A stretch of 18,962 bases of DNA from JBNJGT01 sp964473285 (GCA_964473285.1 CAYYOI010000029.1:1-18962), one strand, 5' to 3'. Positions 8,078 through 15,759 are shown, counted from the first letter of the stretch. The notes: generated by a model not told the origin, from the letters alone. Made by a program: numbers and translations.

Positions 8078-9430
8078 TCAATCACCTAAATATTCTTTTG
8101 TAAAAAGACCTCTTTGTTTTTCCTTTTCTATTCTCCCTTTTACTTTGTAATACTCTTTTTGTGCCTGCTTGTAAGATCCGTCATTGGCCATGCCCTCAAT
8201 CTTTTTCATCCTGCGCTTGTAATGGTTTAACTTTTGTTCTGCGATCCTTTCTATGTTACTCTCAAACCTGTTCTCGTATTGGCTGAGTTTGCGTGCAAGG
8301 CTTGAAACACCTTCAAACTTGAAAGAATCCATCTGCGGGATTATCTTATTACTATGCTTGTGGTATTGTATCTGTGTATATACATCTTCTTTGAGGGCTT
8401 TATCATATTGTTTGAACAGATCTTTCAGTTGTCCTTTTACTTTATTGGCATGTTCTATCCGGTTGTTGACAATCTTTATTGTGTCATATACCGTCTGAGG
8501 GGGATCTCCTTCCATGCATCGTTCAAGTATGTCTTTTGCTGTTTCGTACCTTCCTTCTTTGATGTAATCTGTTGCTCTTGAAACCAAACTATCATAATCT
8601 GGCTCTTTTCTTGGTTGTGTCTTGTTTTTTTGTGCTGTTTCTTGCTTTCTTGCTCTGGGGTCTTGTTGTGCCTTTTCTTCCTGAGGGGTACTCTTTTGTG
8701 TCAGGTTATATACATAAGATGGAGCATAGAAGGCTCCAATGCCTATAATAAGAGAGATCGCACCAATGGTGATCCCGTTTATTATACGTTTGTAGCTGGT
8801 TGTTCTGTTATTGAGGGTGTCTGATCTGTTGAGGCCTGTCCTGTGATGCTTGTGCATCTCTTCTTCTAGTGTCTCTTCTTTGTTTATCTCGTCTATCCTT
8901 TTTTGATTATCTTTGCGTAGTTCTTTTTGTCTTCTATCTTCCTTGGCTTTGTTATCTTTTGTCTTAGATTCTTCCCTTATCCTTTCCTGGTCTTTTTTGT
9001 ATCCTTCTTTTGCTAATCTTATGAGCTGGATCTCAGGAGGAAAGTCTGAATTTATCTTATCCTGGTATAGTGTATCAAGGGCGATTATTGCTTTGAGATC
9101 TCCCATGTCACAGGCTTGAGGGATTGCCTTTTTTGCATGTTCGCTGATATTCTCAAGGTATGCCTTTGCTGCAATCACTTCTGCCAGTCCAGGCAGATTC
9201 TCGGGGTCTGGTTTCTCTTTATTTGGTTCAGGGACATCATTCAAATGGAACTCAAAGTTACTTCTTGTGGGTTTTTTCATACCAAGCTCTGCAGCATAAT
9301 CATTGAGGATGGCTTGTTTTGTCCTTCCTCTGGTGAAATATGATAGTGAATACAGGTAAAGGCTCTTACTTGTCTTTTTTTTTGGCTTGTGCTGGGACAG
9401 GATTGATTCCAGGTTTCTCATGGAATGCAT
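8078..9430 (-). CDS. Membrane-anchored coiled-coil protein of unknown function
   Basis: No family is recognised. The 450-residue protein has a basic N-terminus, a conserved region (about 38-142) shared with the frameshifted gene upstream, a highly charged Lys/Glu-rich coiled coil (about 142-195), one membrane helix (about 216-241), a Gln/Lys/Pro-rich linker, a TPR-like hairpin (SRATDYIKEGRYETAKDILE, 284-303) and a long helical C-terminus. Topology and lack of a signal peptide suggest that one coiled-coil half is cytoplasmic and the TPR-like half external, or the reverse. The start is uncertain. ATG 9430 is the longest, while ATG 9421 (MRNLESIL) lies about 25 nt after TTTTAAAA (9441-9448) and would suit a leaderless transcript. 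The lipoprotein gene follows one base after its stop. Confidence 0.65.
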   Translation of the reverse strand: MHSMRNLESILSQHKPKKKTSKSLYLYSLSYFTRGRTKQAILNDYAAELGMKKPTRSNFEFHLNDVPEPNKEKPDPENLPGLAEVIAAKAYLENISEHAKKAIPQACDMGDLKAIIALDTLYQDKINSDFPPEIQLIRLAKEGYKKDQERIREESKTKDNKAKEDRRQKELRKDNQKRIDEINKEETLEEEMHKHHRTGLNRSDTLNNRTTSYKRIINGITIGAISLIIGIGAFYAPSYVYNLTQKSTPQEEKAQQDPRARKQETAQKNKTQPRKEPDYDSLVSRATDYIKEGRYETAKDILERCMEGDPPQTVYDTIKIVNNRIEHANKVKGQLKDLFKQYDKALKEDVYTQIQYHKHSNKIIPQMDSFKFEGVSSLARKLSQYENRFESNIERIAEQKLNHYKRRMKKIEGMANDGSYKQAQKEYYKVKGRIEKEKQRGLFTKEYLGD

Positions 9431-9494
9431 GAAGTTTCGGGGTTTTAAAATCTCTCAGGCAATGTGCCCGAAGGATTTGCAAGTATTCTGAAAA

Positions 9495-10354
9495 TCATTC
9501 TCTCCTAAAGAAGAGATCTGCAAGGTTATCATCCAGCTCTTTTACCCTCTTAACTGTATCTTTCGTATGTTTATCTATTCTTTTATGTGCCTGTTCAAGA
9601 CTTTTGTCTAATCTTTTTTCTAAATCCATGGTTCGGTCTTGGATGTTGTCTAAGTTTTTGCCTATCCTCGCTGATTGTCCTTGTATCTTTTCTGTGAGGG
9701 CTTGATAGTTATCCTTATTCTTTGCATATATCTTCTTGAGTCCCTCTTCAATGTTATGTGATGTTGTAGGATCTTTGAATTCGTAGGTTGTCTCAACTGG
9801 TTTTGATAATAGGGCTTTGGTTGTAATGAAGGCGCCTGTAGTAAGGCTTATTGTTGCTATAAAAACGAATGTTCCTACTAATATCTCCTGGGAGTATTGT
9901 CTTATGGTACTTGATATATCTTGGATTATTGTCTTTGAGCTGGTGTTTTGATATGTTGAGTGGATGTGTACTTTATCAACTATTTTGGTGTAATCAGTCG
10001 GGATTGTGGAATGTTCAGTCTTTTTTGCCAGGCGAATAAGTTGTATCTCCGGAGGTATGTCCGGGACAATCTTTTCCTGATAGAACTTGTCAAGTACAAT
10101 GGGTGATTTGTAATCTTTTATGTCATAGGCAGAGGGTATTGCTGTACGGCTTTTTGACTGAGTTCCTGAGTACAGGCAATAGCCACCAGTTTCTCTGTTA
10201 GTGAAGGCAGAGGTTTGTATTCTTTCTCTGGTTCACTTATATTGTAGAATGCTTTTACAAAACCTGCTTTTGTAGGTGTGGTATTTGGTTCCTTAGCGTA
10301 ATTTTCTATGGATGCATAATCTCGGGAGATATCATAGATGGAGGTTCTTTTCAT
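9495..10354 (-). pseudogene. Frameshifted paralogue of the membrane coiled-coil protein
   Basis: ATG 10354 opens a frame (MKRTSIYDISRDYAS) that stops at 10118, but similarity to the neighbouring 450-residue protein continues in another frame from about 10139. After AVQ the second frame reads AIPSAYDIKDYKSP, then PPEIQLIRLAKK, against AIPQACDMGDLKAI and PPEIQLIRLAKE in the neighbour. The second frame stays open for more than 200 codons to TGA at 9497-9495. One lost base near 10138 (CAGGCA becoming CAGCA) explains the break. The rebuilt protein (about 286 residues) has the shared N-terminal region, a membrane helix (EILVGTFVFIATISL) and a C-terminal coiled coil (EKRLDKSLEQAHKRID). The remainder has kept coding character, so the break is recent, a sequencing error or, less likely, programmed. 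Confidence 0.75.
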
Positions 10355-10418
10355 CCCTCTTGAGGATATCTTTTTTTTATCTTAGCTTTGGATAGGTTTC
10401 TGAAATTTTTCCGTAAAA

Positions 10419-11000
10419 TTAGAAGATTTTCAAGAGGTCTGAGGGCCTCTCAAGAAGATAATCTGGATTCTCTTTTGCAAGAAGGTCTTTTGTATGAAAA
10501 CCCCATGTGACAGCAACAGTAGTTACACCTGCTTTCTTTCCTTCGCGGATGTCACCTGTAGTGTCACCTATATAGATCTTTTCGCTTCCTTCAATTGACA
10601 TGATCTTTCTTGTCTTGCTGAGGTCGAAGTCTGCGCCTAATACCTTGGTTATGCCTTCTATATTGTTGTCTTTCATATGTTGTCTTATGACCCTTGAGAA
10701 GTTGGAGGAGATTATTATGATAGTGTGCCTTTTCGAAAGCTCTTTTAGAATAGAAGGCATATCAGAAAATACTTTTACGTTGTCGTATGAAAGATAGTCC
10801 TGGAGCTCTTTTGCTATAGATTGTATCTCTTCATCTGAGATGCCTTTCTTGTTGAGGCCTTTGAAGAAATTGTCTGCATAGAGTTCTTGGAATCCTTTCT
10901 CATCAATTTGTATGTCGTGCTTTTTTGCAAGAACACTGAAGGATCTTTTTGCTTCATGCAGTGAGTCTGCAATCACTCCGTCATAATCGAATAAAAGCAT
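10419..11000 (-). CDS. HAD-superfamily phosphatase, phosphoglycolate phosphatase-like
   Basis: A 193-residue haloacid-dehalogenase-fold hydrolase. The N-terminal FDYDGVIADS holds the nucleophile Asp5 and acid/base Asp7. IISSN (96-100) is motif II, a Lys near 129-132 fits motif III, and GDTTGD (145-150) supplies the metal-binding acids of motif IV. The helical cap (about 14-80) is of the phosphoglycolate phosphatase/Gph type, so the likely reaction is dephosphorylation of a small phosphorylated metabolite. The substrate cannot be read from the sequence. It lies between thrS and the frameshifted coiled-coil gene on the same strand, 125 bases from thrS and separated from it by a U-tract. A short hairpin (TGCG-TAT-CGCA) sits in its leader. 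No clear Shine-Dalgarno sequence is seen. Confidence 0.85.
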   Translation of the reverse strand: MLLFDYDGVIADSLHEAKRSFSVLAKKHDIQIDEKGFQELYADNFFKGLNKKGISDEEIQSIAKELQDYLSYDNVKVFSDMPSILKELSKRHTIIIISSNFSRVIRQHMKDNNIEGITKVLGADFDLSKTRKIMSIEGSEKIYIGDTTGDIREGKKAGVTTVAVTWGFHTKDLLAKENPDYLLERPSDLLKIF

Positions 11001-11113
11001 CTTGAATGGGCCCTACCTACTCACTGAATCTCATTGTATGCGATACGCAACTTGAACCAGCTTAAGGGGCAGGGCAAAAGAAAGGTATTTTGATGTGCTT
11101 AAAAATGTTTTTG

Positions 11114-11125
11114 AAAATAAAAAAA
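11114..11125 (-). terminator. U-tract terminator after thrS
   Basis: Directly after the thrS stop codon the minus strand reads TTTTTTTATTTT. An uninterrupted U-tract without a required hairpin is the usual archaeal termination signal, so thrS and the HAD gene are probably separate transcripts. Confidence 0.5.
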
Positions 11126-12502
11126 CTATGCCTGGCTGAAAACCGGGCGATGACTGAGCAATTTGGGCACAGGCAGAGGTCTGTAAGGTCTCTTATCTAT
11201 CATCTTCTCAATCTCTTTGATACTGTACTCTTTTTTACTCTGGTCCAGTCGATCGCTTACCATAAGATTCCCTGATTCAACCTCTCGGTCTCCTATTACT
11301 GCAATATAGGGGATCCATTCCATGTTGGCTTTTGCGATCTTTTTCCCCAGGCTTTCATCCCGATCGTCGATGTCAAATCTTCCTTTTATCTGGAGGGATC
11401 TGCAATAATCAAGGTGTTTTCTTGATACGGGGATAAGTCTCAACTGGACTGGGCTTAGCCATACCGGAAGTATTGGATTATCCTTTTTTAGTGCTTCTTC
11501 GAGAATACTGAAAATCCAACGCTCTATACTTCCTATGCTTGAGTGGCAGATGATGCAGCCTTTCTTCTCATTGCCATCACTGTAGTTGATGCCGTATACA
11601 TGTGCGTCCTTGACATCAAGCTGGACTGTTGCAAGCTGAACATTTCCTCCAACACTGTCAATGCCCTGGAACTCGTTCTTGACTGCCCAATAATGTTTCA
11701 TGTCTGAGAGTATCTCTATATGGGCGGGTCTGCCTGAATATTCAAGGAGCTTTTGTATACGCTCCTTATGTTTGCTGTAGAACTCTTCCACAATCCGAAA
11801 GCTTATGGCATACTTGATTCCAGCGTCATTTGCCAGGTCTGCGTATCTCTTGTATAGATGCTCATATTCATCCCATCCCTGAGAGATGTTCTTGCAGAAA
11901 CTATGTATGTCTGGCATGTGGAATGCTCTCAATCGCTTGAGCCCTGATAACTCACCTTTCTTCTCGTACCGGAAACTTTTTGAGAACTCATAGATACGAA
12001 GAGGGAGCATCTTTTTGTTGAACTGGGCTTGTTTCATTATCTTGAACAGGCCGAAGTCACCTGCAAACCGCAGGAGAAAATCCTTCTTGTTCTTTGGTTC
12101 TTTCACGCTGTAATGTCTTTCATGAAATGATCCTGCCTGTTCCTGAATCTCCTTATCCGACCAGTCATAGATTATTGGTGACTCAATCTGCATACAACCT
12201 AAGTCCTCTGCAATCTTATCTGCCCAGTCTTTCAAGAGATTGAATACCAGGTGGCCTTTCGGATAAAACCGGAAATGGCCTGAATCGCTAGCTGGCTCGT
12301 AGTCAATGAGTTCAAGCCTTTGCATTGCCTTGTTTGAAGGCGGTGCTTCTTTCGGTTGGCCCTTGATTTCTTCAGAGATTAGATAGGCTTTGAGTTCCTT
12401 GTCATCTATCTCGTGCAATGCACGTAAGTCGATCTCCTTTCCGTTTGGATACAGGACGATGTGCCTGCTTGTTATATTATTTACAACATCTTCTCGTGAC
12501 AT
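11126..12502 (-). CDS. thrS: Threonyl-tRNA synthetase without an editing domain
   Basis: A 458-residue class II synthetase of the archaeal ThrRS type. It aligns with full-length archaeal ThrRS only from the linker (LELIDYEPASDSGHFRFYPKG, 63-83) through the catalytic core, with motif 2 FRYEKKGELSGLKRLRAF and motif 3 HSSIGSIERW, and the C-terminal anticodon-binding domain. The roughly 145-residue N-terminal editing domain that removes mischarged Ser-tRNA-Thr is missing. Archaea with such catalytic-only ThrRS carry a separate trans-editing protein, which is not in this window. Of the three usual zinc ligands, His200 (PDIH) and His320 (ICHS) are present, but the Cys expected near 149 is Asp (RFAGDFGLF). 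ATG 12502 has a strong GGAGGTG (12513-12507) four bases upstream, and no frame upstream encodes an editing domain. Confidence 0.92.
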   Translation of the reverse strand: MSREDVVNNITSRHIVLYPNGKEIDLRALHEIDDKELKAYLISEEIKGQPKEAPPSNKAMQRLELIDYEPASDSGHFRFYPKGHLVFNLLKDWADKIAEDLGCMQIESPIIYDWSDKEIQEQAGSFHERHYSVKEPKNKKDFLLRFAGDFGLFKIMKQAQFNKKMLPLRIYEFSKSFRYEKKGELSGLKRLRAFHMPDIHSFCKNISQGWDEYEHLYKRYADLANDAGIKYAISFRIVEEFYSKHKERIQKLLEYSGRPAHIEILSDMKHYWAVKNEFQGIDSVGGNVQLATVQLDVKDAHVYGINYSDGNEKKGCIICHSSIGSIERWIFSILEEALKKDNPILPVWLSPVQLRLIPVSRKHLDYCRSLQIKGRFDIDDRDESLGKKIAKANMEWIPYIAVIGDREVESGNLMVSDRLDQSKKEYSIKEIEKMIDKRPYRPLPVPKLLSHRPVFSQA

Positions 12503-12687
12503 AAAGCACCTCCTTCATCGGCATTCGACCAGAACCACCAATTCCAGGAGACCTATAAGGTTACCAGCCCCAAGTCACGCAGCAATCGAAGGCATGATAG
12601 AAGACGATGAATTTACATAGTAGTAGTATTCATAGTTAGAAATTTGGTTGCTGCCATAGATCTAGATAGTCATTCATTCTATATAAA
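12503..12687 (-). promoter_or_regulatory. thrS promoter and long structured 5' leader
   Basis: TTTATATA on the minus strand (12687-12680) predicts a transcript start near 12658, giving a leader of about 155 nt, long for an archaeon. The leader can form a long-range stem (GCAGCAA, 12654-12648, with TTGCTGC, 12585-12579) and a small hairpin ACCT-TAT-AGGT. Two elements can pair with the ribosome binding site: CCTTC (12592-12588) with GAAGG (12516-12512), and CTCCT (12550-12546) with AGGAG (12514-12510). These pairings are mutually exclusive, as in translational switches. The pairings are read by eye. Whether they regulate is inference. Confidence 0.4.
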
Positions 12688-12723
12688 CTTTTTTATCCTG
12701 GGGTGTGTGATGTCCTTTCAATA

Positions 12724-13038
12724 TTATGATGCTACCCATGACATTTTATGCTTAAAGCATAAATTGCTGATAAAATCAGTAATCCAGTTGAGCGCAAAAT
12801 TGATTTTTCTTGTAATTCGCAGATATAATTTGTATGTAATCAGCTTTAAGAACATCTCCACCTTTTGTGTATGTAGCTTTTTGGATTGAGCAACGTGGCT
12901 GCATATTGCTTTGAAAGCCCTGTTAATACTCTCAATCAATACTTGCCAGTTCTTTTTTTGTACTTTCTTTTTATAATCTCTGTCTTTGTTGCAGCCCTCG
13001 GTCATACGACCCGCTAATCCAATTGAAATTATTATCAC
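12724..13038 (-). pseudogene. Probable transposase C-terminal remnant
   Basis: A 104-codon frame (first possible start GTG 13038) contains NWQVLIESINRAFKAICSHV followed by QSKKLHTQKVEMFLKLITYKLY. This resembles the end of IS4/IS5-type DDE transposases, where the catalytic Glu lies in a VE/IE-S-x-x-x-x-x-K helix followed by S-R/K-x(4)-Q-x-x-E-x-x-L-K-x-x-x-Y-N/K. The catalytic Asp regions are absent and the upstream sequence (13040-13104) is not readable in the same frame, so it is a fragment. No terminal inverted repeats were found. The rest of the 12503-13104 gap holds only the thrS promoter and leader. The family call is from motif memory and moderate. Confidence 0.45.
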
Positions 13039-13104
13039 TAATGTTAATGCTTTTCATAATATCACGCCAAAACCATGTGTGTAAAAGGTATTATGGTTAT
13101 TGGA

Positions 13105-13419
13105 TCATTTCTTCTCGAAGCGGTCCTTGTCCCGGCAATAACACTTGTCCATTACCTTTTGGAATGCATGGTCAAGATCTATATCTTTGGAATTTGCAAG
13201 GCAGCAAAGGGTAAAAATGATATCTGCCATCTCGATAGCTAAGTCGTTTGTGTCCTCGGTTGATTTTTTTTGTTTTGGCCCATGCAGGTGATTTATCTCT
13301 CGTGCCAGTTCTCCGGTCTCTTCTGTCAGGCGAGCAAGTATCTCGTGTGGCTGCCAGTATCCCATCTTGTACTGGCTGACCCATCCGTCAACCTTTTCTT
13401 GTATCTCTTGGAGGCTCAT
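13105..13419 (-). CDS. MazG-like nucleotide pyrophosphohydrolase
   Basis: A 104-residue all-helical protein with the MazG signature: EETGE (33-37) in the first helix and EMADI (63-67) in the second, giving the ExxE-x(n)-ExxD pattern whose acidic residues bind Mg2+. Single-domain MazG enzymes convert nucleoside triphosphates, often non-canonical or damaged dNTPs, to monophosphates and pyrophosphate, acting as house-cleaning enzymes. The tail is basic. A TATA-like CTTTTTATAC (13450-13441) lies about 26 nt before the ATG at 13419, so it is probably leaderless. It is divergent from the hypothetical gene at 13492, which has a matching back-to-back promoter. Confidence 0.88.
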   Translation of the reverse strand: MSLQEIQEKVDGWVSQYKMGYWQPHEILARLTEETGELAREINHLHGPKQKKSTEDTNDLAIEMADIIFTLCCLANSKDIDLDHAFQKVMDKCYCRDKDRFEKK

Positions 13420-13440
13420 GGGTTTTCTTTAAACAGTATA

Positions 13441-13470
13441 GTATAAAAAGGTTTGGAGATATTTTATAAA
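13441..13470. promoter_or_regulatory. Back-to-back TATA boxes of two divergent leaderless genes
   Basis: GTATAAAAAG (13441-13450) read on the minus strand is CTTTTTATAC, about 26 nt before the MazG start. ATTTTATAAA (13461-13470) on the plus strand lies about 26 nt before the ATG at 13492. The two boxes are only ten bases apart, so initiation in the two directions may compete. Confidence 0.6.
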
Positions 13471-13491
13471 TTCAGAAGGAACCCTTAAAAT

Positions 13492-13899
13492 ATGCTTTAT
13501 GATCAAAAAGGACGTGTCCCTGATCTTGCTGAGATTGTTTCCCTGGTGGAATTATGTGGGGTGGATGCAGCCTCAGCAATCAATAGGATGAATATAACCA
13601 GGGTTGCAAGTAATGAGAATCTTCTTGGTTTTCGTGTTGAAAGTTCTGTCACCAAATTAGTTGGTAAGGCATATCTTGCAGACAGAGGGTCATACAATGT
13701 GGGATATCTTGTTGCTTCTGATGATGTACTTCCTTTGGATCTCAATTTATGGAGGTTTAATGAGCTACAACCTGCAATCTGTCAATTGAAGCGTGTATTG
13801 TTTGGCATCTTTCCCAACTATCTCACGGGAATTGCCTCTACTGGTTTTGATAAGGAATGTTTCAACCAGTTCGAAGCTTTACACAAAATGCCTTCATAG
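13492..13899 (+). CDS. Conserved-looking hypothetical protein, 135 residues
   Basis: I do not recognise this protein. It is soluble with mixed alpha/beta character: an N-terminal helical part (DLAEIVSLVELCGVDAASAI), a middle with likely strands (LLGFRVESSV, NVGYLVAS), and a C-terminal helical part with two Cys (about residues 97 and 123). No signal peptide, membrane segment or known catalytic motif is visible. Support for a real gene comes from the TATA box 26 nt before the ATG, codon use like that of its neighbours and lack of a competing frame. The divergent MazG-like gene gives no firm clue to function. Confidence 0.6.
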   Translation: MLYDQKGRVPDLAEIVSLVELCGVDAASAINRMNITRVASNENLLGFRVESSVTKLVGKAYLADRGSYNVGYLVASDDVLPLDLNLWRFNELQPAICQLKRVLFGIFPNYLTGIASTGFDKECFNQFEALHKMPS

Positions 13900-13967
13900 T
13901 ATGAGGTTGAAGTTGAAAGGCAATATGAATTGTTCTCGGTATATAAGGAAAATATGTCCTTTTGGTC

Positions 13968-14711
13968 TTACAATAGATAATTGAGGAAAAGTGCAGCTCC
14001 AAGTATAATTAGGATAATACCCACAGCTTTTGTTAATCTTTTTTCGTCCATCCTGTTGGCAATGATTGCAGCGATGTAGGCTCCGAATATGCCACCAATT
14101 GCAGCCAGTAGCATGTAATATATCTTGAAGGGTGAATACACATAGTGTGCAATGGATCCGAACAAAGCTATGAATATCATGATAAGAATTGAGGTACCAA
14201 TGGCTTCATGTGTCTTGTAGCGTAACAGATTTACCAGTACGAACAGGATCATGAGGCCGCCTCCAGCTCCAATTATCCCTGCGAACAATCCAATGTAGAC
14301 TCCTGCTAAAAGTATATAGATATTATTTGTCTTGAGCTGCATATGTAACTTTGTTTTTCTTTTATAGATGGTGATTCCAACAAAAATGGTCCCTAAGCCA
14401 GTAGCCCAGGCAAGGTTATGCTGGGGAATGAATTGGGAGATATAGCTTCCAATAAGGACAAAGACAATTGCGGTAATCAGTAACAGGAATGATTTTTTGA
14501 GATGGATATTATTGTTCTTGTAAAATACAAAACTTGCTGTTGCTGAGGCAAAAACATCTACTGCAAGGGAGATGCCTATTGCATTGTAAGGGGAGATGTT
14601 CAGGAATATTATCAGTACTGGTGCTGCAAAGATTACCGCACTTGCACTGAGTAATCCTGTGATAAGGCCGGCACCTAACCCTGCAATCAACAATACTATT
14701 GATTCAAGCAT
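13968..14711 (-). CDS. TauE/SafE-family (DUF81) membrane permease
   Basis: A 247-residue, largely hydrophobic protein with about eight membrane segments arranged as two similar halves. Each half begins with a small-residue-rich motif: AGLGAGLITGLLSASAVIF near 10-28 and AGIIGAGGGLMILFVLVNLL near 144-163. This is typical of the TauE/SafE family, which exports sulfite, sulfoacetate or other small organic anions and takes up sulfur compounds in some members. The substrate is unknown. Charged residues cluster in the loop after the fourth segment (KRKTKLHMQLK), fixing the topology. The ATG at 14711 lies about 26 nt after an AT-rich box (TTAATAAAC region), consistent with a leaderless start. It is transcribed towards the hypothetical gene and is probably monocistronic. 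Confidence 0.85.
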   Translation of the reverse strand: MLESIVLLIAGLGAGLITGLLSASAVIFAAPVLIIFLNISPYNAIGISLAVDVFASATASFVFYKNNNIHLKKSFLLLITAIVFVLIGSYISQFIPQHNLAWATGLGTIFVGITIYKRKTKLHMQLKTNNIYILLAGVYIGLFAGIIGAGGGLMILFVLVNLLRYKTHEAIGTSILIMIFIALFGSIAHYVYSPFKIYYMLLAAIGGIFGAYIAAIIANRMDEKRLTKAVGIILIILGAALFLNYLL

Positions 14712-14896
14712 CCTTATCTTGGAGAATGAGTTGTTTATTAATCTTTAGTTGGAGATCTAAATCTAGCAAAAAACTAATAATAGTTGTATCTCATGTTCTT
14801 TGCTTGCTACAGCCAACCTAAAACAGGATCTGTAAACTATAATATTTATTTTATATTTATAATATTCTTTTCAAATTCTGTTTTAATATTAATAGA

Positions 14897-15188
14897 ATGT
14901 CAACTGAGGCACTTAGATTCAAGTTCTTTGGAATCCTTGTAGGTATTGGTTTAGGCCTTTTTTCTTTTAGTATGATGAGGGCTACGAAAGGGGCAACCAA
15001 GGATGGTTGTTTTTTTCCCTTGCAGGAGGAGCATTCTTCTTCTGGACATCCCTGCAGAGTATCTTTACACTTATGGATATCTATTTAGGCAGGGTGATAA
15101 CCAGCATAATATTTATGCCCTGAACCATAATACTCGTGATGGGGCTGCCAGATTAGTTGAAGATTTTGGAATAAATAAACCCAAATAG
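14897..15188 (+). pseudogene. Frame-disrupted small membrane protein gene
   Basis: ATG 14897 starts a frame encoding MSTEALRFKFFGILVGIGLG, a membrane helix. Near 14968 the protein-like signal moves to another frame, which reads YDEGYERGNQGWLFFSLAGG, then AFFFWTSLQSIFTLMDIYLG, and stops at TGA 15121-15123. One lost base (AGTTATGAT becoming AGTATGAT) would join the two parts into a two- or three-helix protein. A third frame may continue from about 15084 with QGDNQHNIYALNHNTRDGA and ends at TAG 15188, which would imply a second indel. The first break is well supported by the reading frames, the second only weakly. No family is recognised. An AT-rich promoter-like region lies at about 14846-14872. 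Confidence 0.5.
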
Positions 15189-15206
15189 ATCTCGGCAAAA
15201 AATTTT

Positions 15207-15629
15207 TTGATAATAAATATTGTAATCATTGTGGCCCTTATTACAGGACTTTCAATGTTTAATAGTGATACCTTACAGGTTTTATTAACAGCAGTGATTG
15301 TTGATGCAATGGTTGCAAATCTGATGGGAGTAATTGCTATTATCTATCTGCTGCGGGCAACAGGAAAAGGTATATGGCTTGGCATGCTAATATTTATGAT
15401 AACTTTTGCCCTTGGTCAGGGCTTTTGCGTTTATGCAGGCAACTGTTGTACAGGGGAGCTTGCGGATTCTCCGGTTTGTGAGGATTATAACCTTGATTAT
15501 CCTAATATACTTAATCTTCCGTGCAGCATAATGCTTACAAAGATAAGCCTGGTGGGTTATAATCTTATGGCAGTGGGTGGCCTTATTCTGCTTGGCAATT
15601 TCTTTTTTCTCTGGAGAAAACTTGCTTAA
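15207..15629 (+). CDS. Four-helix membrane protein of unknown function
   Basis: No family is recognised. The 140-residue frame encodes about four hydrophobic segments (near 1-17, 23-47, 55-77 and 113-136). Between the third and fourth lies a Cys-containing loop (GNCCTGELADSPVCEDYN ... NLPC), whose four Cys could form disulfides or bind metal. The frame starts with TTG 15207, without a Shine-Dalgarno sequence, and the next Met (residue 17) would delete the first helix. With the frame-disrupted membrane gene just upstream on the same strand, it may be part of a small membrane operon. It lies at the edge of the AT-rich island. Confidence 0.5.
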   Translation: MIINIVIIVALITGLSMFNSDTLQVLLTAVIVDAMVANLMGVIAIIYLLRATGKGIWLGMLIFMITFALGQGFCVYAGNCCTGELADSPVCEDYNLDYPNILNLPCSIMLTKISLVGYNLMAVGGLILLGNFFFLWRKLA

Positions 15630-15728
15630 TCTAAACAAGTGTGAGCCATGAAACTTTCTGGTTTAATTTTCTTGTGATCCCCAGGCATGTTCTTTGGGTG
15701 CAATTTTGTAATTAAATTGTTGAATAGA

Positions 15729-15737
15729 TTTTTATAT
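15729..15737 (+). promoter_or_regulatory. TATA-like box deciding the start of the 2H phosphoesterase gene
   Basis: TTTTTATAT is centred about 27 nt before ATG 15760 and overlaps the more upstream in-frame ATG at 15736, which therefore cannot be the start of the normal leaderless transcript. Confidence 0.6.
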
Positions 15738-15759
15738 GCTTTCTTTTTATATTGCTCTC

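Noticed and set aside
8253..9343. Several plus-strand frames inside the coiled-coil gene
   Set aside because: Cys/Leu/Phe-rich antisense shadows of a Lys/Glu-rich coding region.
10118..10354. A free-standing 78-residue protein
   Set aside because: Its homology continues in another frame to 9495, so it is the first part of a frameshifted gene.
12516..12600. tRNA-like or 23S-like signature in the thrS leader (GGTCGAATGCC, GCCGATGAAGGAGG)
   Set aside because: No acceptor or T-stem pairing can be built and the likeness is confined to the ribosome binding site; kept only as a possible regulatory leader.
12390..12620. Plus-strand frame across the thrS start
   Set aside because: It runs antisense through thrS and its leader and is low-complexity Arg/His-rich, so it is a shadow.
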